Positions 6,136-15,016 of a stretch of 45,419 nucleotides of DNA are shown here, in pieces; positions within the stretch are counted from its first letter, which is position 1; every line of letters begins with the position of its first letter. Both the position numbers and the translations under genes were made by a program. The notes below the pieces were generated by a model. The model was not told the DNA's origin and searched no databases. It worked only from the letters and a program-made list of their open reading frames with translations. The stretch comes from JAGUXG01 sp043798435 (GTDB lineage: Bacteria; UBA9089; UBA9088; JAGUXG01), in contig JAZDOR010000128.1 of NCBI GenBank assembly GCA_043798435.1, positions 1 to 45,419 of the forward strand. The letters run 5' to 3'.

Positions 6136-9100
6136 ATGGGAGAGATATTAAGTAAGGCAGATGGGTTTGTTCCTGAAAGGCAAGAGACTGAAGAGGCTAT
6201 AGAGCCAGAAAGTGTTTTAGAAGAGAGTGAAGCCTTAGAGATTGAAAGACTCCTGTCAGAAATGGTCACTGTGGAAGAAGACCTTCCTGATGAGAATGAA
6301 GAAGAGGAAGAAGAGCCTGCCTATCCTGAAGAAGAGTTAGCCATAGAAGATTTACTGCTAAGACCTGAAGAAGGATTTTCTTTAGAAGATGAAGGATCGC
6401 TTACCGATGTTAAGTTATCAGGAGAAGAGTCATTAGAAACAGAAGAACCGCTACAGCCTGAAATCCCACAAGAGCCTGCAGAAGAGAGTATAGAAGATTT
6501 TTTGGGCGGTGAAGAGGCAATGCCTGAAGAACCGTTACAACCTGAAATCCAAGTAGAGACGCCTGCAGAAGAAAGCATGGAGGATATTTTGGGCAGTGAA
6601 GAAGAGACGCCTTTAGAGCTACCGCTACAACCTGAAATCCAGGTAGAGATACCCGCAGAAGAGAGCCTGGAAAATCTTTTGGGTGAAACGCCTTTAGAAT
6701 TGCCTGAAGAATCGTTACAGCCTGAAATCCAGGTAGAAGCACCTGTAGAAGAGAGTCTGGAGGATATTTTAGGCAGTGAGGAGGCAATGCCTGAAGAACC
6801 GCTACAGCCTGAAATCCAAGCAGAGGCACCCGCAGAAGAGAGTCTGGAGAATATTTTGGGTGAAATGCCTTTAGAGATACCAGAAGAACCGTTACAACCT
6901 GAAATCCAGATAGAAGCACCTGCAGAAGAGAGTCTGGAAGATCTTTTAGGTGAAACGCCTTTAGAGCTACCACTACAACCCGAAATCCAGGCAGAAACAC
7001 CCACAGAAGAGAGTCTGGAAGATCTTTTGGGTGAAGCGCCTTTAGAGTTGCCTGAAGAACCATTACAGCCTGAAATCCAAGCAGAGACATCCGCAGAAGA
7101 GAGCATAGAAGATCTTTGGGGTAGTGAAGAAGCAATGCCTGAAGAACCGCTACAACCTGAAATCCCACAAGAGCCAGCAGAAGAGAGCCTGGAAGATATT
7201 TTGGATGAAACGCCTTTAGAATTGCCTGAAGAACCGTTACAATCTGAAATCCAGGCAGAGACACCCGCAGAAGAGAGCCTGGAAGATCTTTTGGGTGAAA
7301 CGCCTTTAGAGTTACCAGAAGAACCGCTACAGCCTGAAATCCAGGCAGAGACATCCGCAGAAGAAAGTCTGGAGGATATTTTGGGTGGTGAAGAAGAGAC
7401 GCCTTTAGAGCTACCGCTACAGCCTGAAATCCAGGTAGAAACACCTGCAGAAGAGAGTCTGGAGGATATTTTGGGTGAAACGCCTTTAGAGTTACCAGAA
7501 GAACCGTTACAACCTGAAATCCAGGCAGAGACACCCGCAGAAGAGAGTCTGGAGGATATTTTGGGTGATGAGGAGGAAATGCCTTTAGATCTACCAGAAG
7601 AAGAATCCACCTTTCCTGAAAAAACAATGGAGGACTCATTAAAATCAGAAGAAGTATCTGCTATTGAACCACCTTTGGAAGGAGAGAGGATGGAGATGGC
7701 TGCTCTTCTTAGACCAGAGGAGAAAAAACAGCCCTCGAAAAAGAAAACCTTCTCTATAAAAAAGAGATATGTTGTTATTCCCATCATCATAGCTATAGCT
7801 GCTATTCCTGTCTGGCTTTTCTATTCAACAAAAAATACCTTAGAAAAAGGCTTACTCAAGGTAAGTGAAGGAAAGACAGAAGAGGCAGAGAAAAGCCTTG
7901 ATAAGGGTCTCCAATTTCTCATCTTCAAAAAGGAAAAGGCTTCTTGGTATCAAAGGTTTGGAGAGGAGTATAAGAAGATAGGCAGGTCTGACCTTGCCTC
8001 CAAAAAGTTTTCTGAAAGTTTAAGCATTTGTCCAACAGACAGAAAGATGCAGGATTATATATTAAATCCCATCATAGCCAGGAAGGAATATAAAGAGGTA
8101 GAGGAGATAGCAAACCATATTCTTGAAAAAGACCCGAGAAGTGTCTCTGCCCATATTGCTTTAGCCAAAGTAGCCCTTGCCAAAGAAAAGCCTGAAACAG
8201 CCATCAACTACCTGAAGAATGGTGCATTAAAGATAAAGATAGATGACATTCCATCGCTCTCTCTCCTGATGGAGGTCTATTTTGATGAGAAAAAGTATGC
8301 TGAGCTTATCAGCATCCATCGTCTTTGCATAGACACCCTTAAGATTAAGAAGCCACTCAACCCTAAAATGCTGACTAAGGCAGCAGAAGCCTTTATTTCT
8401 GACCAAAAGCTCAATATAGCTACACCTGTATTAGAAGAAGTGGTGAGGGGTTATCCTGAAGAGGTAGAGGCAAGGTATCTTTTGGCATCTGTCAGGGTAA
8501 AGGAAAAGAGAACAGAGGAGGCAAAGAAGGAGATTGCTGAGGTCTTCAAAAGGGATAGCAAACATCCATTGGCACATAACCTTCTTGGAAAAATACTGCG
8601 AGATGAAAAAGAGTATGCGGGTGCTCTCAAGCATTTCCTCGCAGCCGTAGAAAAAGATCCTAATTTAACAGAGGCTCACCTTTCCATAGCTGACCTATCC
8701 TATCTTCATTTTAATGACTATCTCTCAAGTATTAAGCATTATAACTCTGCTTTGACTGGAGGGCTTACCTCGGAAAAGACTCTTTATAGCTTAGGGGCAT
8801 CATACTATTTTAATGGAGAGTATGAAAAGTCGGCTAATATTTGGGGGCGTCTTGATAAATCTCCTGAGCTCCTCTGCAATATAGGAAATAGCCATTTGAG
8901 AAGCGGAAAACTTAAGGTAGCAGAAGGAGAATACAAAGAATCAGCCCAACTTTTCAAGGAGAAGCTAAGAAAGGAGAGGCTATCTCCATCTGATAGACAG
9001 AAAACCTACTCTTATTTGGCAGACACTTACAACAATATTGGGCTCATCTTAGAGCTTAAAGGAGAGACTGAAAGAGCTCAAGATGCCTACTTTGATGCTG

Positions 9101-9261
9101 TCAACACAGGAAAGCTGGCTAAGATTGAACACAGGGAAGGCTACCAGAACCTTATAAATCTACTGAAAGGCGAAAAAAATACAATATCCTTTGGCATTTC
9201 TGGCAAGATTGAGAAGGAATTGGTGAAAATAGGGCAGGAGGTAGGAGGTAGTAGTCATTAG
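6136..9261 (+). CDS. Acidic-repeat, single-pass membrane protein with periplasmic TPR domain
   Basis: 1041 residues. Residues 1-100 are very acidic. About 100-490 hold 13 imperfect repeats of about 26-33 residues with consensus EPLQPEIQAETPAEESLEDI-LGE-PLELPE. A basic patch (KKTFSIKKRY) precedes one membrane helix at about 546-565 (VVIPIIIAIAAIPVWLFY). The remainder, about 570-1040, is a TPR superhelix (for example EKSLDKGLQFLIF, YAGALKHFLAAVEKDPNLTEAH, YEKSANIWGRL). The topology is probably N-terminus in the cytoplasm and TPR in the periplasm. There is no family match for the repeats. The start is 16 bp after tRNA-Met and no good ribosome site is seen. The TAG stop falls in a GTCATTAGTCATTG repeat. 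It is probably a scaffold; its partners are unknown. Confidence 0.82.
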   Translation: MGEILSKADGFVPERQETEEAIEPESVLEESEALEIERLLSEMVTVEEDLPDENEEEEEEPAYPEEELAIEDLLLRPEEGFSLEDEGSLTDVKLSGEESLETEEPLQPEIPQEPAEESIEDFLGGEEAMPEEPLQPEIQVETPAEESMEDILGSEEETPLELPLQPEIQVEIPAEESLENLLGETPLELPEESLQPEIQVEAPVEESLEDILGSEEAMPEEPLQPEIQAEAPAEESLENILGEMPLEIPEEPLQPEIQIEAPAEESLEDLLGETPLELPLQPEIQAETPTEESLEDLLGEAPLELPEEPLQPEIQAETSAEESIEDLWGSEEAMPEEPLQPEIPQEPAEESLEDILDETPLELPEEPLQSEIQAETPAEESLEDLLGETPLELPEEPLQPEIQAETSAEESLEDILGGEEETPLELPLQPEIQVETPAEESLEDILGETPLELPEEPLQPEIQAETPAEESLEDILGDEEEMPLDLPEEESTFPEKTMEDSLKSEEVSAIEPPLEGERMEMAALLRPEEKKQPSKKKTFSIKKRYVVIPIIIAIAAIPVWLFYSTKNTLEKGLLKVSEGKTEEAEKSLDKGLQFLIFKKEKASWYQRFGEEYKKIGRSDLASKKFSESLSICPTDRKMQDYILNPIIARKEYKEVEEIANHILEKDPRSVSAHIALAKVALAKEKPETAINYLKNGALKIKIDDIPSLSLLMEVYFDEKKYAELISIHRLCIDTLKIKKPLNPKMLTKAAEAFISDQKLNIATPVLEEVVRGYPEEVEARYLLASVRVKEKRTEEAKKEIAEVFKRDSKHPLAHNLLGKILRDEKEYAGALKHFLAAVEKDPNLTEAHLSIADLSYLHFNDYLSSIKHYNSALTGGLTSEKTLYSLGASYYFNGEYEKSANIWGRLDKSPELLCNIGNSHLRSGKLKVAEGEYKESAQLFKEKLRKERLSPSDRQKTYSYLADTYNNIGLILELKGETERAQDAYFDAVNTGKLAKIEHREGYQNLINLLKGEKNTISFGISGKIEKELVKIGQEVGGSSH
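6436..7610 (+). repeat. Thirteen in-frame tandem coding repeats (about 78-99 bp)
   Basis: Each unit contains a version of CTACAGCCTGAAATCC followed by GAAGAGAGTCTGGA. Units come in short (about 78-87 bp) and long (about 90-99 bp, with extra GAAGAG) forms. Synonymous and non-synonymous differences occur between copies, so the array is not freshly amplified. Confidence 0.9.
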
Positions 9262-9289
9262 TCATTGGTCATTAGTCATTAGTCATTGG
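9253..9289. repeat. GTCATTAGTCATTG word repeat
   Basis: Five tandem copies of AGTCATT/GGTCATT begin in the last codons of the TPR gene. The repeat encodes its terminal His and TAG stop. Confidence 0.8.
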
Positions 9290-9327
9290 GTAATAGACAA
9301 TAGGTAGGAAGCAAGACAGGAGCAGAG

Positions 9328-9864
9328 ATGAAGCTACAGATAAAAAAATATGGTCATCCTATATTGAGAAAAATAGCAGAGCCAATCAAAGAGATTGATG
9401 GGGAGATAATAGGGTTTGCCTCTAATATGTGTGCGACTATAGCCTCTTTTAATGCTATAGGGCTTTCTGCAAATCAGGCTGGAAAGGCAAAAAGAATCTT
9501 TGTGGCAAAAAATGAAGAGAGGCTATTAGTCTTCATCAACCCTAAGATAATAAGCCAGACAGGTGCGGAAATAGCAACAGAGGGATGCCTTAGCTTCCCA
9601 GGGCTATTTGGTGAGATTGAGAGGGCAATAACGGTCGTGGTTAGTGCCATCAGCCTACAGGGAAAGGAGATTAAAATTATAGCCAGAGATCTTTTAGCCC
9701 GAGCCATCCAGCATGAAATAGACCACCTTGATGGAATCCTGTTTATTGACCGAGCAGATAAGAAAGAGAGAAAGAGGATGCTTTCACAGTGGAAAGAGAT
9801 AAAATGTAACCGTTCAGGTAGTATAAGATGGAGAAATGGAGAAAGAGGAGAATTGAAGAAATAG
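9328..9864 (+). CDS. def: Peptide deformylase
   Basis: 178 residues. It removes the formyl group from nascent polypeptides. All three metal and catalytic motifs are present: GLSANQ (about 49; GLAAPQ in most homologues), EGCLS (about 86) with the Cys ligand, and QHEIDHLDG (about 127) as the HExxH zinc/iron site. GAGCAGAG just before the ATG is a weak ribosome site. The last 20 or so residues (from KCNRSGSIRW) are encoded by a family B repeat that begins at 9806, so the native end was probably near KEIK. The gene is not next to fmt or priA here. Confidence 0.95.
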   Translation: MKLQIKKYGHPILRKIAEPIKEIDGEIIGFASNMCATIASFNAIGLSANQAGKAKRIFVAKNEERLLVFINPKIISQTGAEIATEGCLSFPGLFGEIERAITVVVSAISLQGKEIKIIARDLLARAIQHEIDHLDGILFIDRADKKERKRMLSQWKEIKCNRSGSIRWRNGERGELKK

Positions 9865-10014
9865 GACGCAGATTAACGCTGATTTACAAGATAGGAATTA
9901 AATAAGAATCTGCGCTAATCCTGAAAAATCCTGAAAATCTGCGTTCTAATTCTTCCCCATCTTCTCCCTTTCTCCTTTCTTCCTGCATCTTAAAATATAG
10001 CCGCGAACAGTTAC
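9806..10014 (+). mobile_element. Family B palindromic element at the 3' end of def
   Basis: It starts GTAACCGTTCAGGTAGTATAAG and ends, read inverted, GTAACTGTTCGCGGCTAT. The interior contains GACGCAGATTAACGCTG and its near-inverse. The 8-bp flanks (GATAAAAT and GAATTTAA) do not match well, so the insertion is old or rearranged. def reads 59 bp into it before stopping. Confidence 0.65.
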
Positions 10015-10031
10015 GAATTTAATTGAAAAAA

Positions 10032-10979
10032 ATGATAAACTATCAGAAACCACTTATATGGAAAGATGGGGTCTTAGAAATTCTTGACCAGAGAAGGCTT
10101 CCAGAAGAGGTTACATGGATTTCCTGTAAAACGGACAAAGATGTTGCCGAGGCGATAAAATCAATGGCGATAAGGGGAGCACCAGCCATAGGTGTTGCAG
10201 CAGGCTATGGGGTCGCTCTAAGTCCTGACCCTATCTCAGCTATTGAGGTCTTGAGAAATACAAGACCTACGGCAAAAAATCTATTCTATGCCTTAGATAA
10301 AATGAAAAAAGGCATAGAAGAAAAGGAATGTCTCCTCTCTTTAGCCAAAAGGATAGAGGCTGAAGAGGAAGAGAGAGACTTGAAAATAGCAGAATATGGA
10401 CTTTCTCTTATAAAGGACGAAGCATCTATTCTCACCCATTGTAATGCTGGACCCCTTGCCACAGTAGGGATTGGAACGGCACTCGGTCCAATATTACTTG
10501 CCAAAGACAGGGGCATAAAGATAAAGGTCTTTGCCACAGAGACAAGACCTGTGAGACAGGGTGCCAGGATTACAATGTGGGAGCTTACCAGGGCAGATGT
10601 TCCAGCAACATTGATTACAGATACAGCTGTGGGTTACATTATGAGCAAAGGCTTTGTGGATGCAGTCTTTGTTGGTGCGGATAGGATTGCCAGAAATGGA
10701 GATACAGCAAATAAGATAGGCACATACCAGATAGCTGTGCTGGCAAGGTTTCACAACCTCCCATTCTATGTAGCTGCTCCCTCTTCAACTGTGGATATTG
10801 ATTGTCCAGGCGGAGATGAGATTGTGATTGAAGAAAGACCCAAAGAAGAGGTTACACATTATGACTTTCCTGCCATAAACCCAGCCTTTGATGTTACGCC
10901 TGCCTCACTTATCACCAGGATAATCACAGAGGATGGAATATTTGAGCCACGAGATAACTTTCAGATTCAATATGATTAA
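10032..10979 (+). CDS. mtnA: S-methyl-5-thioribose-1-phosphate isomerase
   Basis: 315 residues from the ATG at 10032 (a TTG lies 9 bp upstream). It isomerises methylthioribose-1-phosphate to methylthioribulose-1-phosphate in methionine salvage. Hallmarks are AIRGAPAIGVAAGYG near the N-terminus, LTHCNAGPLATVG with the catalytic Cys (about 137) and VGADRIARNGDTANKIGTY with the catalytic Asp (about 216). It is slightly shorter than the usual 340-350 residues. No other salvage gene is adjacent; related eIF2B-like isomerases (ribose-1,5-bisphosphate isomerase) are the main alternative, but the motifs favour MtnA. It converges with the methyltransferase gene downstream. Confidence 0.92.
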   Translation: MINYQKPLIWKDGVLEILDQRRLPEEVTWISCKTDKDVAEAIKSMAIRGAPAIGVAAGYGVALSPDPISAIEVLRNTRPTAKNLFYALDKMKKGIEEKECLLSLAKRIEAEEEERDLKIAEYGLSLIKDEASILTHCNAGPLATVGIGTALGPILLAKDRGIKIKVFATETRPVRQGARITMWELTRADVPATLITDTAVGYIMSKGFVDAVFVGADRIARNGDTANKIGTYQIAVLARFHNLPFYVAAPSSTVDIDCPGGDEIVIEERPKEEVTHYDFPAINPAFDVTPASLITRIITEDGIFEPRDNFQIQYD

Positions 10980-11019
10980 ATCTTTGAAATTCTCAGCGAG
11001 CCCTAAAGGTGAGATTCTA

Positions 11020-11901
11020 TCATTCACTCAGCCAGGACGGAGAGAAGAGCTTGTAACAGAGCAAGATATTGACTGTCTTTACATATTCAACCTGTTCAGG
11101 GGTCAAGCCTGATAAATCTTGCTCTTTGCCATCCATTGCATCATAAACAACCTGTTGCAGGTCTGGTCTTTTGCCTTTGGCTATCTCCATTAGCTTTTCA
11201 TCTTCAGCATCCACAATGGCTGATCTCATCCCCTGTCTTTCTGCCATAATCAGGAGCGTGCGATTGATTATGGGCCTGAGCTCTGCTGGCACACCATTTG
11301 AAGCATTGGAGAGACCACAGGTGGTTTTACACCCGGGTGCTATCTCCTCAAACATCGGTACAGACTCTATCATAAATTTGACTGCATCCTGCTGAAAGGC
11401 GATGGGTGGAGTAAATGGGTCAAACCAGAGATCTTCATTCGCCACCTCATACTCCATAGCCTTTCCTATCAGCTCTGCGGCTAACATTCCCCGCTCATCA
11501 TTATCCCTCGGAAGACCCTGACCGCTTATAAGCAAACAGACGCATCCCGCATTATACTTCTTCGCCAAAGGAAATAATGCGTCCATCCTCTCTGGAATAC
11601 AGGAGATAGAGTTTATAACCGCAGGCTGTTTTACAATCTGCAATCCCCTTTCTATAGCCTGAATGTTCAGGGTGTCAAGAAATAAGGGAAGGTCGGAGAC
11701 TTCCTGCACCTGCTTAACTATCCATTCCATAATCTCAGGACCCTCCTTGCTTGCCGGACCTATATTTAAGTCAATATAGTCCGCACCTTCCTTCGTTGCC
11801 ATAACAGCTATCCCCTGAATAGTCTTTGCATCTCTTTCTTTGATGGCGGTCTTTACCCTGCCAGAGATGACATGAATATTCTCTGCCACACAAATAACCA
11901 T
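11020..11901 (-). CDS. acsE: Methyltetrahydrofolate:corrinoid methyltransferase (AcsE-like, pterin-binding)
   Basis: 293 residues with AGGAGGTG just before the ATG. It has the dihydropteroate-synthase TIM barrel: AENIHVISGRVKTAI, then ADYIDLNIGPA (pterin pocket Asp/Asn) and GLSNASNGVP (about 200), which holds the conserved Asn of AcsE/MetH pterin domains. Such enzymes pass the methyl group of methyl-THF to a corrinoid protein in the Wood-Ljungdahl pathway. It is about 30 residues longer than typical AcsE at the C-terminus. No CODH/ACS genes are in the window, so a role with another corrinoid protein is possible. Confidence 0.85.
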   Translation of the reverse strand: MVICVAENIHVISGRVKTAIKERDAKTIQGIAVMATKEGADYIDLNIGPASKEGPEIMEWIVKQVQEVSDLPLFLDTLNIQAIERGLQIVKQPAVINSISCIPERMDALFPLAKKYNAGCVCLLISGQGLPRDNDERGMLAAELIGKAMEYEVANEDLWFDPFTPPIAFQQDAVKFMIESVPMFEEIAPGCKTTCGLSNASNGVPAELRPIINRTLLIMAERQGMRSAIVDAEDEKLMEIAKGKRPDLQQVVYDAMDGKEQDLSGLTPEQVEYVKTVNILLCYKLFSPSWLSE

Positions 11902-11948
11902 ATCTACACCTCCTTTTTAATAGTAAGCACTAAGAACTTGTCTATAAA

Positions 11949-11983
11949 TATACCGAGAATAAATCAGGTTTCCAAAAAAAATT
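11949..11983 (+). repeat. Family A element terminus (solo)
   Basis: TATACCGAGAATAAATCAGG followed by TTTCCAAAAAAAATT is identical or nearly so to the termini at 32338 and 33678. No second terminus is seen before the family B element that follows. Confidence 0.6.
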
Positions 11984-11997
11984 GATTACCTTTTATC

Positions 11998-12158
11998 GTA
12001 ACCGTTCAGGCTATACATCAAGAGTGTAAGAAGGGGGATAAGGAGATAATGGGGATATGGAGATATTCATTTTTAATTCTTAATTTTTAATTCAAAATTT
12101 TATCCCCTTATCTCCATAATCTCTATATCTCCTTTTTTTACACTACCGCAGCGATTAC
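11998..12158. mobile_element. Family B palindromic MITE with 8-bp target duplication
   Basis: The 161-bp element has termini GTAACCGTTCAGG and GTAATCGCTGCGG (inverted). It is flanked by perfect 8-bp direct repeats CTTTTATC at 11990-11997 and 12159-12166. The interior is a near-palindrome with a purine-rich arm (GGGGATAAGGAGATAATGGGG type) and its pyrimidine-rich mate. It encodes no protein. Confidence 0.8.
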
Positions 12159-12175
12159 CTTTTATCTCTATCCCC

Positions 12176-14506
12176 TCACATAATCCTTTCCATAATTATC
12201 TGAAGCCTCTGGTTCACTCTATCTATCAAAAGGTCTGCACGCTGTTTTATCTCCTTTCTCTGCTCGTCTGTATTCTCAACCAACCTCTTTACCAGATCAT
12301 TCCTTGTCCAGTTTGAGCCAGGAGGAATCAAAGAGGTCACATATCTTAAGGTCTTTTCGTCTAAGTTGGAAAGCCTTGTATTGACTGCTTCTATAGCTGT
12401 TTCATTTTGCAGGGCAGGCATTCCACCTCCTCCTTCTGGCACAGGAACAGGGTATGAGGCTGGATATGAAGGATATGGAGATGATGCACCAAATTGCTCG
12501 GAAGAGACTTCGGGTAATTCTTCAGGTAATGCTTCAGACAATTCCATCGTCTCTGTTCTTATGGGAACTAAAGGTGTAGAACCAAAGAATCCAGTCTCCC
12601 TTTTTTTGACACCAAGACGCTCTATTATCTGACTGACAGCAGGAGAGCCAACCTTTCCGAGTGCCTCAGTGGCTGCCTTACTCACCCTTTGGTCTGAATC
12701 AGCCAATGCCCTGGCTAAAGCAGGAACTGCCTTCTGACTCCTTGTCTCACCAAGGGCTTGAGCTGCTGCCTGCCTTATATACCACTCGTTATCTGAAAGC
12801 CTTTCAATCAATGCTGGAACAGCATCCTTGCTCTTTATCTGACCCAGGGCAGTCACATACGCCTTTCTCACATAAGGATGATAATCGCCAATCTGGGTGA
12901 GAGCCTTGATGAGTGCAGGGGCTGCTGTCTCCTGGTCGTCTGTCTGTCCCAGAGCAAGTGCTGCTGCCTCCCGGACATACCATTTGTCATCCTCTAAGGC
13001 ATGGACAAGTGAAGAGACTGCCTCTTTTCCAATCTTTCCTAAGGCTTGAGTAGATGCTTCTCTTACATACGGATGGCTGTCTGAAAGGGCTTTTATCAGA
13101 TGAGGAATGGCAGGCTTTCCAATAGTTCCTAAGGCGGTAGATGCACCCTCTCTCACATAAAGATTTCCATCTCCCAATGCCCTGATACATCTGGTAATGG
13201 CTGGTTCACCTATTCTGATCAGGGCTTGAATAACTGCTTTTCTTACATAAGGATGGCTATCTCCAAGCCTCTCTATCAAGGGAGGTATTAAATCTGGGTG
13301 CTTCAGTTGTCCGCAAGCAATAGCTACTGTCTCTCTGGCATAAGGATGAGAATGACTTAAGCCCTGGGTAAGTGTGGGAATCACCACTTCTCCCATCTTA
13401 GCTAAAGCTGTGGCTGTAGCAATACGCAAACTTTTATTTGAACTGTCTAAAGTAGCAGAAAGGGCTTGAATCGTCTCTGACCTACCAAGCTCTCCCAGGG
13501 TAATAATGCAAGCACTCTTTACGCTCTCATCATCATCTATGACCAACCTTTTAGCTATGGCCCCGGCTGCGATTTCTGCCTTCAGGTCTTTCAGAATAAT
13601 TATAGCTGTCCTTCTAACCACAGCATCTTTATCTTCAAGTGCTTTTGTTATGGTTGCGACAGCATCTTCTTCACCTATCTCAGATAAGGCAAGGAGGGTT
13701 CCTGCCCGAACTTCAGGGTTAGGGTCCTTTATCTTCTTTCCAAGTTTTGCTACTGCAGAGCTCCCAATCTTTCCTATAGCTTTAGCTACAGACTTTCTGA
13801 CTGATGGGTCAGGGTCAGCCAGGTTATTGACCAGAATATTTATTGATTTTCCTCCTATCCTGCCTAATGATTGAATAACTACATCTCTCATTTCTGGGTC
13901 TTCATCGCTTAAGAGCAAAGATAAAGGAGAGATAGCCTTTTCTGATTTTATTCTTCCCAGAGCCTGGATAGCAGCAGTCTTTACAGTCCTACTGCTGTCT
14001 GAAAGGCGAAAGAGAATGTCATCAACACTTTTTTCGTCCTGCAAGAGACCCAGCGAAGAGACCACTGCCTCTCGGACAAGGGGTTCGTTATCCTTCAGGA
14101 GATTTCGTAAGGGCTCTAATGCTCGCTTGTCTTCTAATTGACCGAGGGTGATGGCAGCCTGGCGACGGATAAACTTTTCCTCATCTCCTAATCTTTCAAT
14201 AATAACAGGAATAGCCTTTTCTCCCCTGATTCTACCGAGTGCCTCTAAAACAGAAAGGGTCGTAGTTCTGTCACTTATCTCGGAAAGGGTTTCAATCAGG
14301 GCAGGGATAGCTTCTTTTCCTATTTGAGATAGAGCTAAAATTGCAGCCTGCCTTACCTCGCCATGAGGATCAGACAAGGCTCTCATAAGCTCTGGAATGG
14401 CCGGGAGACCTATGTGCCCTAAAGCTAAAGCTGCGGCTTGACGAATATGAAGCCTGTCATCCTTGAGCTGTGGCATTATATCGCCAACTTTAACTATATC
14501 TGGCAT
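12176..14506 (-). CDS. HEAT-repeat (PBS-lyase type) scaffold protein
   Basis: 776 residues from the ATG at 14506 (MPDIVKVGDIMPQ). A longer frame upstream encodes an unlikely Ser/Phe-rich leader and is rejected. About 20 HEAT repeats of about 31 residues fill residues 10-610; typical units read AIPALIETLSD or HPYVREAATQALGKIG. A Pro/Tyr/Gly-rich linker (PSYPASYPVPVPEGGGG) and a helical tail (ending QRLQIIMERIM) follow. There is no signal peptide, so it is probably cytoplasmic. Such proteins act as protein-interaction scaffolds, and in phycobilisome organisms as lyases; nothing here indicates lyase chemistry. No clear ribosome site is visible. Confidence 0.88.
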   Translation of the reverse strand: MPDIVKVGDIMPQLKDDRLHIRQAAALALGHIGLPAIPELMRALSDPHGEVRQAAILALSQIGKEAIPALIETLSEISDRTTTLSVLEALGRIRGEKAIPVIIERLGDEEKFIRRQAAITLGQLEDKRALEPLRNLLKDNEPLVREAVVSSLGLLQDEKSVDDILFRLSDSSRTVKTAAIQALGRIKSEKAISPLSLLLSDEDPEMRDVVIQSLGRIGGKSINILVNNLADPDPSVRKSVAKAIGKIGSSAVAKLGKKIKDPNPEVRAGTLLALSEIGEEDAVATITKALEDKDAVVRRTAIIILKDLKAEIAAGAIAKRLVIDDDESVKSACIITLGELGRSETIQALSATLDSSNKSLRIATATALAKMGEVVIPTLTQGLSHSHPYARETVAIACGQLKHPDLIPPLIERLGDSHPYVRKAVIQALIRIGEPAITRCIRALGDGNLYVREGASTALGTIGKPAIPHLIKALSDSHPYVREASTQALGKIGKEAVSSLVHALEDDKWYVREAAALALGQTDDQETAAPALIKALTQIGDYHPYVRKAYVTALGQIKSKDAVPALIERLSDNEWYIRQAAAQALGETRSQKAVPALARALADSDQRVSKAATEALGKVGSPAVSQIIERLGVKKRETGFFGSTPLVPIRTETMELSEALPEELPEVSSEQFGASSPYPSYPASYPVPVPEGGGGMPALQNETAIEAVNTRLSNLDEKTLRYVTSLIPPGSNWTRNDLVKRLVENTDEQRKEIKQRADLLIDRVNQRLQIIMERIM

Positions 14507-14777
14507 TATGATAATAAGTGTATGGAAAAAAAAGAAGCAAGTCAAGAAGAATGTAAACTGCGATTCAGAATATAAAGATGATAACGACGGCTGTTTAGAA
14601 TGGGAAATAAGTAATATCAACGCTCCAAACCTGATTCGACATAAACCGTCTGTCCTTTAAAACAAAAACGAGTCAAACCTTGCCGTTGCTGGGATGGTTC
14701 ATTTTATCGTTTTTCCCTATGATTTCTTTTGGAAATTGGAAATTAGAAATTGGGAAGAAAAGATTCTGCTTCTGTGC
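14507..14777. other. Intergenic, no gene seen
   Basis: AT-rich. It contains a short direct repeat of GGAAATTGGAAATTAGAAATTG near 14731-14753, shown here as variants of GAAATTG. I see no RNA gene or convincing small reading frame. Confidence 0.5.
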
Positions 14778-15016
14778 TATACCTAAAAGAAATTGGTTTA
14801 CAAAAAAGTAACTACTCAGGTTCAAGGATTAAAAAGTTCACGGTTCAAGGTTCACGGTTAATCCTCTTATTCTCTAACCTTGAACTTTGAACCTCAGAAC
14901 TATAAACGAATCAGGTTCAAGGTTCACGGTTAATCCTCTTATTCTCTAACCTTGAACTTTGAACCTCAGAACCATAAACGAACACAATTTTTGCAAACCT
15001 GATTTATTTAGGTATA
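14778..15016. mobile_element. Family A palindromic element with duplicated interior
   Basis: Termini TATACCTAAAAGAAATTGG and, inverted, TATACCTAAATAAATCAGG, each followed by TTT(A/G)CAAAAA. Inside are two tandem copies (about 14850-14907 and 14912-14990) of a hairpin with arms GGTTCAAGGTTCACGG and its near-inverse, each ending in a CAGAACYATAAACGAA run. A family B-like GTAACTACTCAGG lies just inside the left terminus, so elements are nested. Confidence 0.72.

Noticed and set aside
6321..7790. Two long antisense open frames (489 and 409 codons) across the acidic-repeat gene
   Set aside because: They exist because the repeat units lack stops in the opposite frames. Their translations are low-complexity Ser/Gly or Leu/Pro arrays and no start signal precedes them.
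12176..14506. Phycobilisome lyase
   Set aside because: HEAT repeats of the PBS-lyase type are widespread scaffolds; no phycobiliprotein genes or photosynthetic context are present.
14507..14620. Longer start for the HEAT-repeat protein
   Set aside because: The added 38 residues are Ser/Phe-rich and unlike the family, and no ribosome site supports them.
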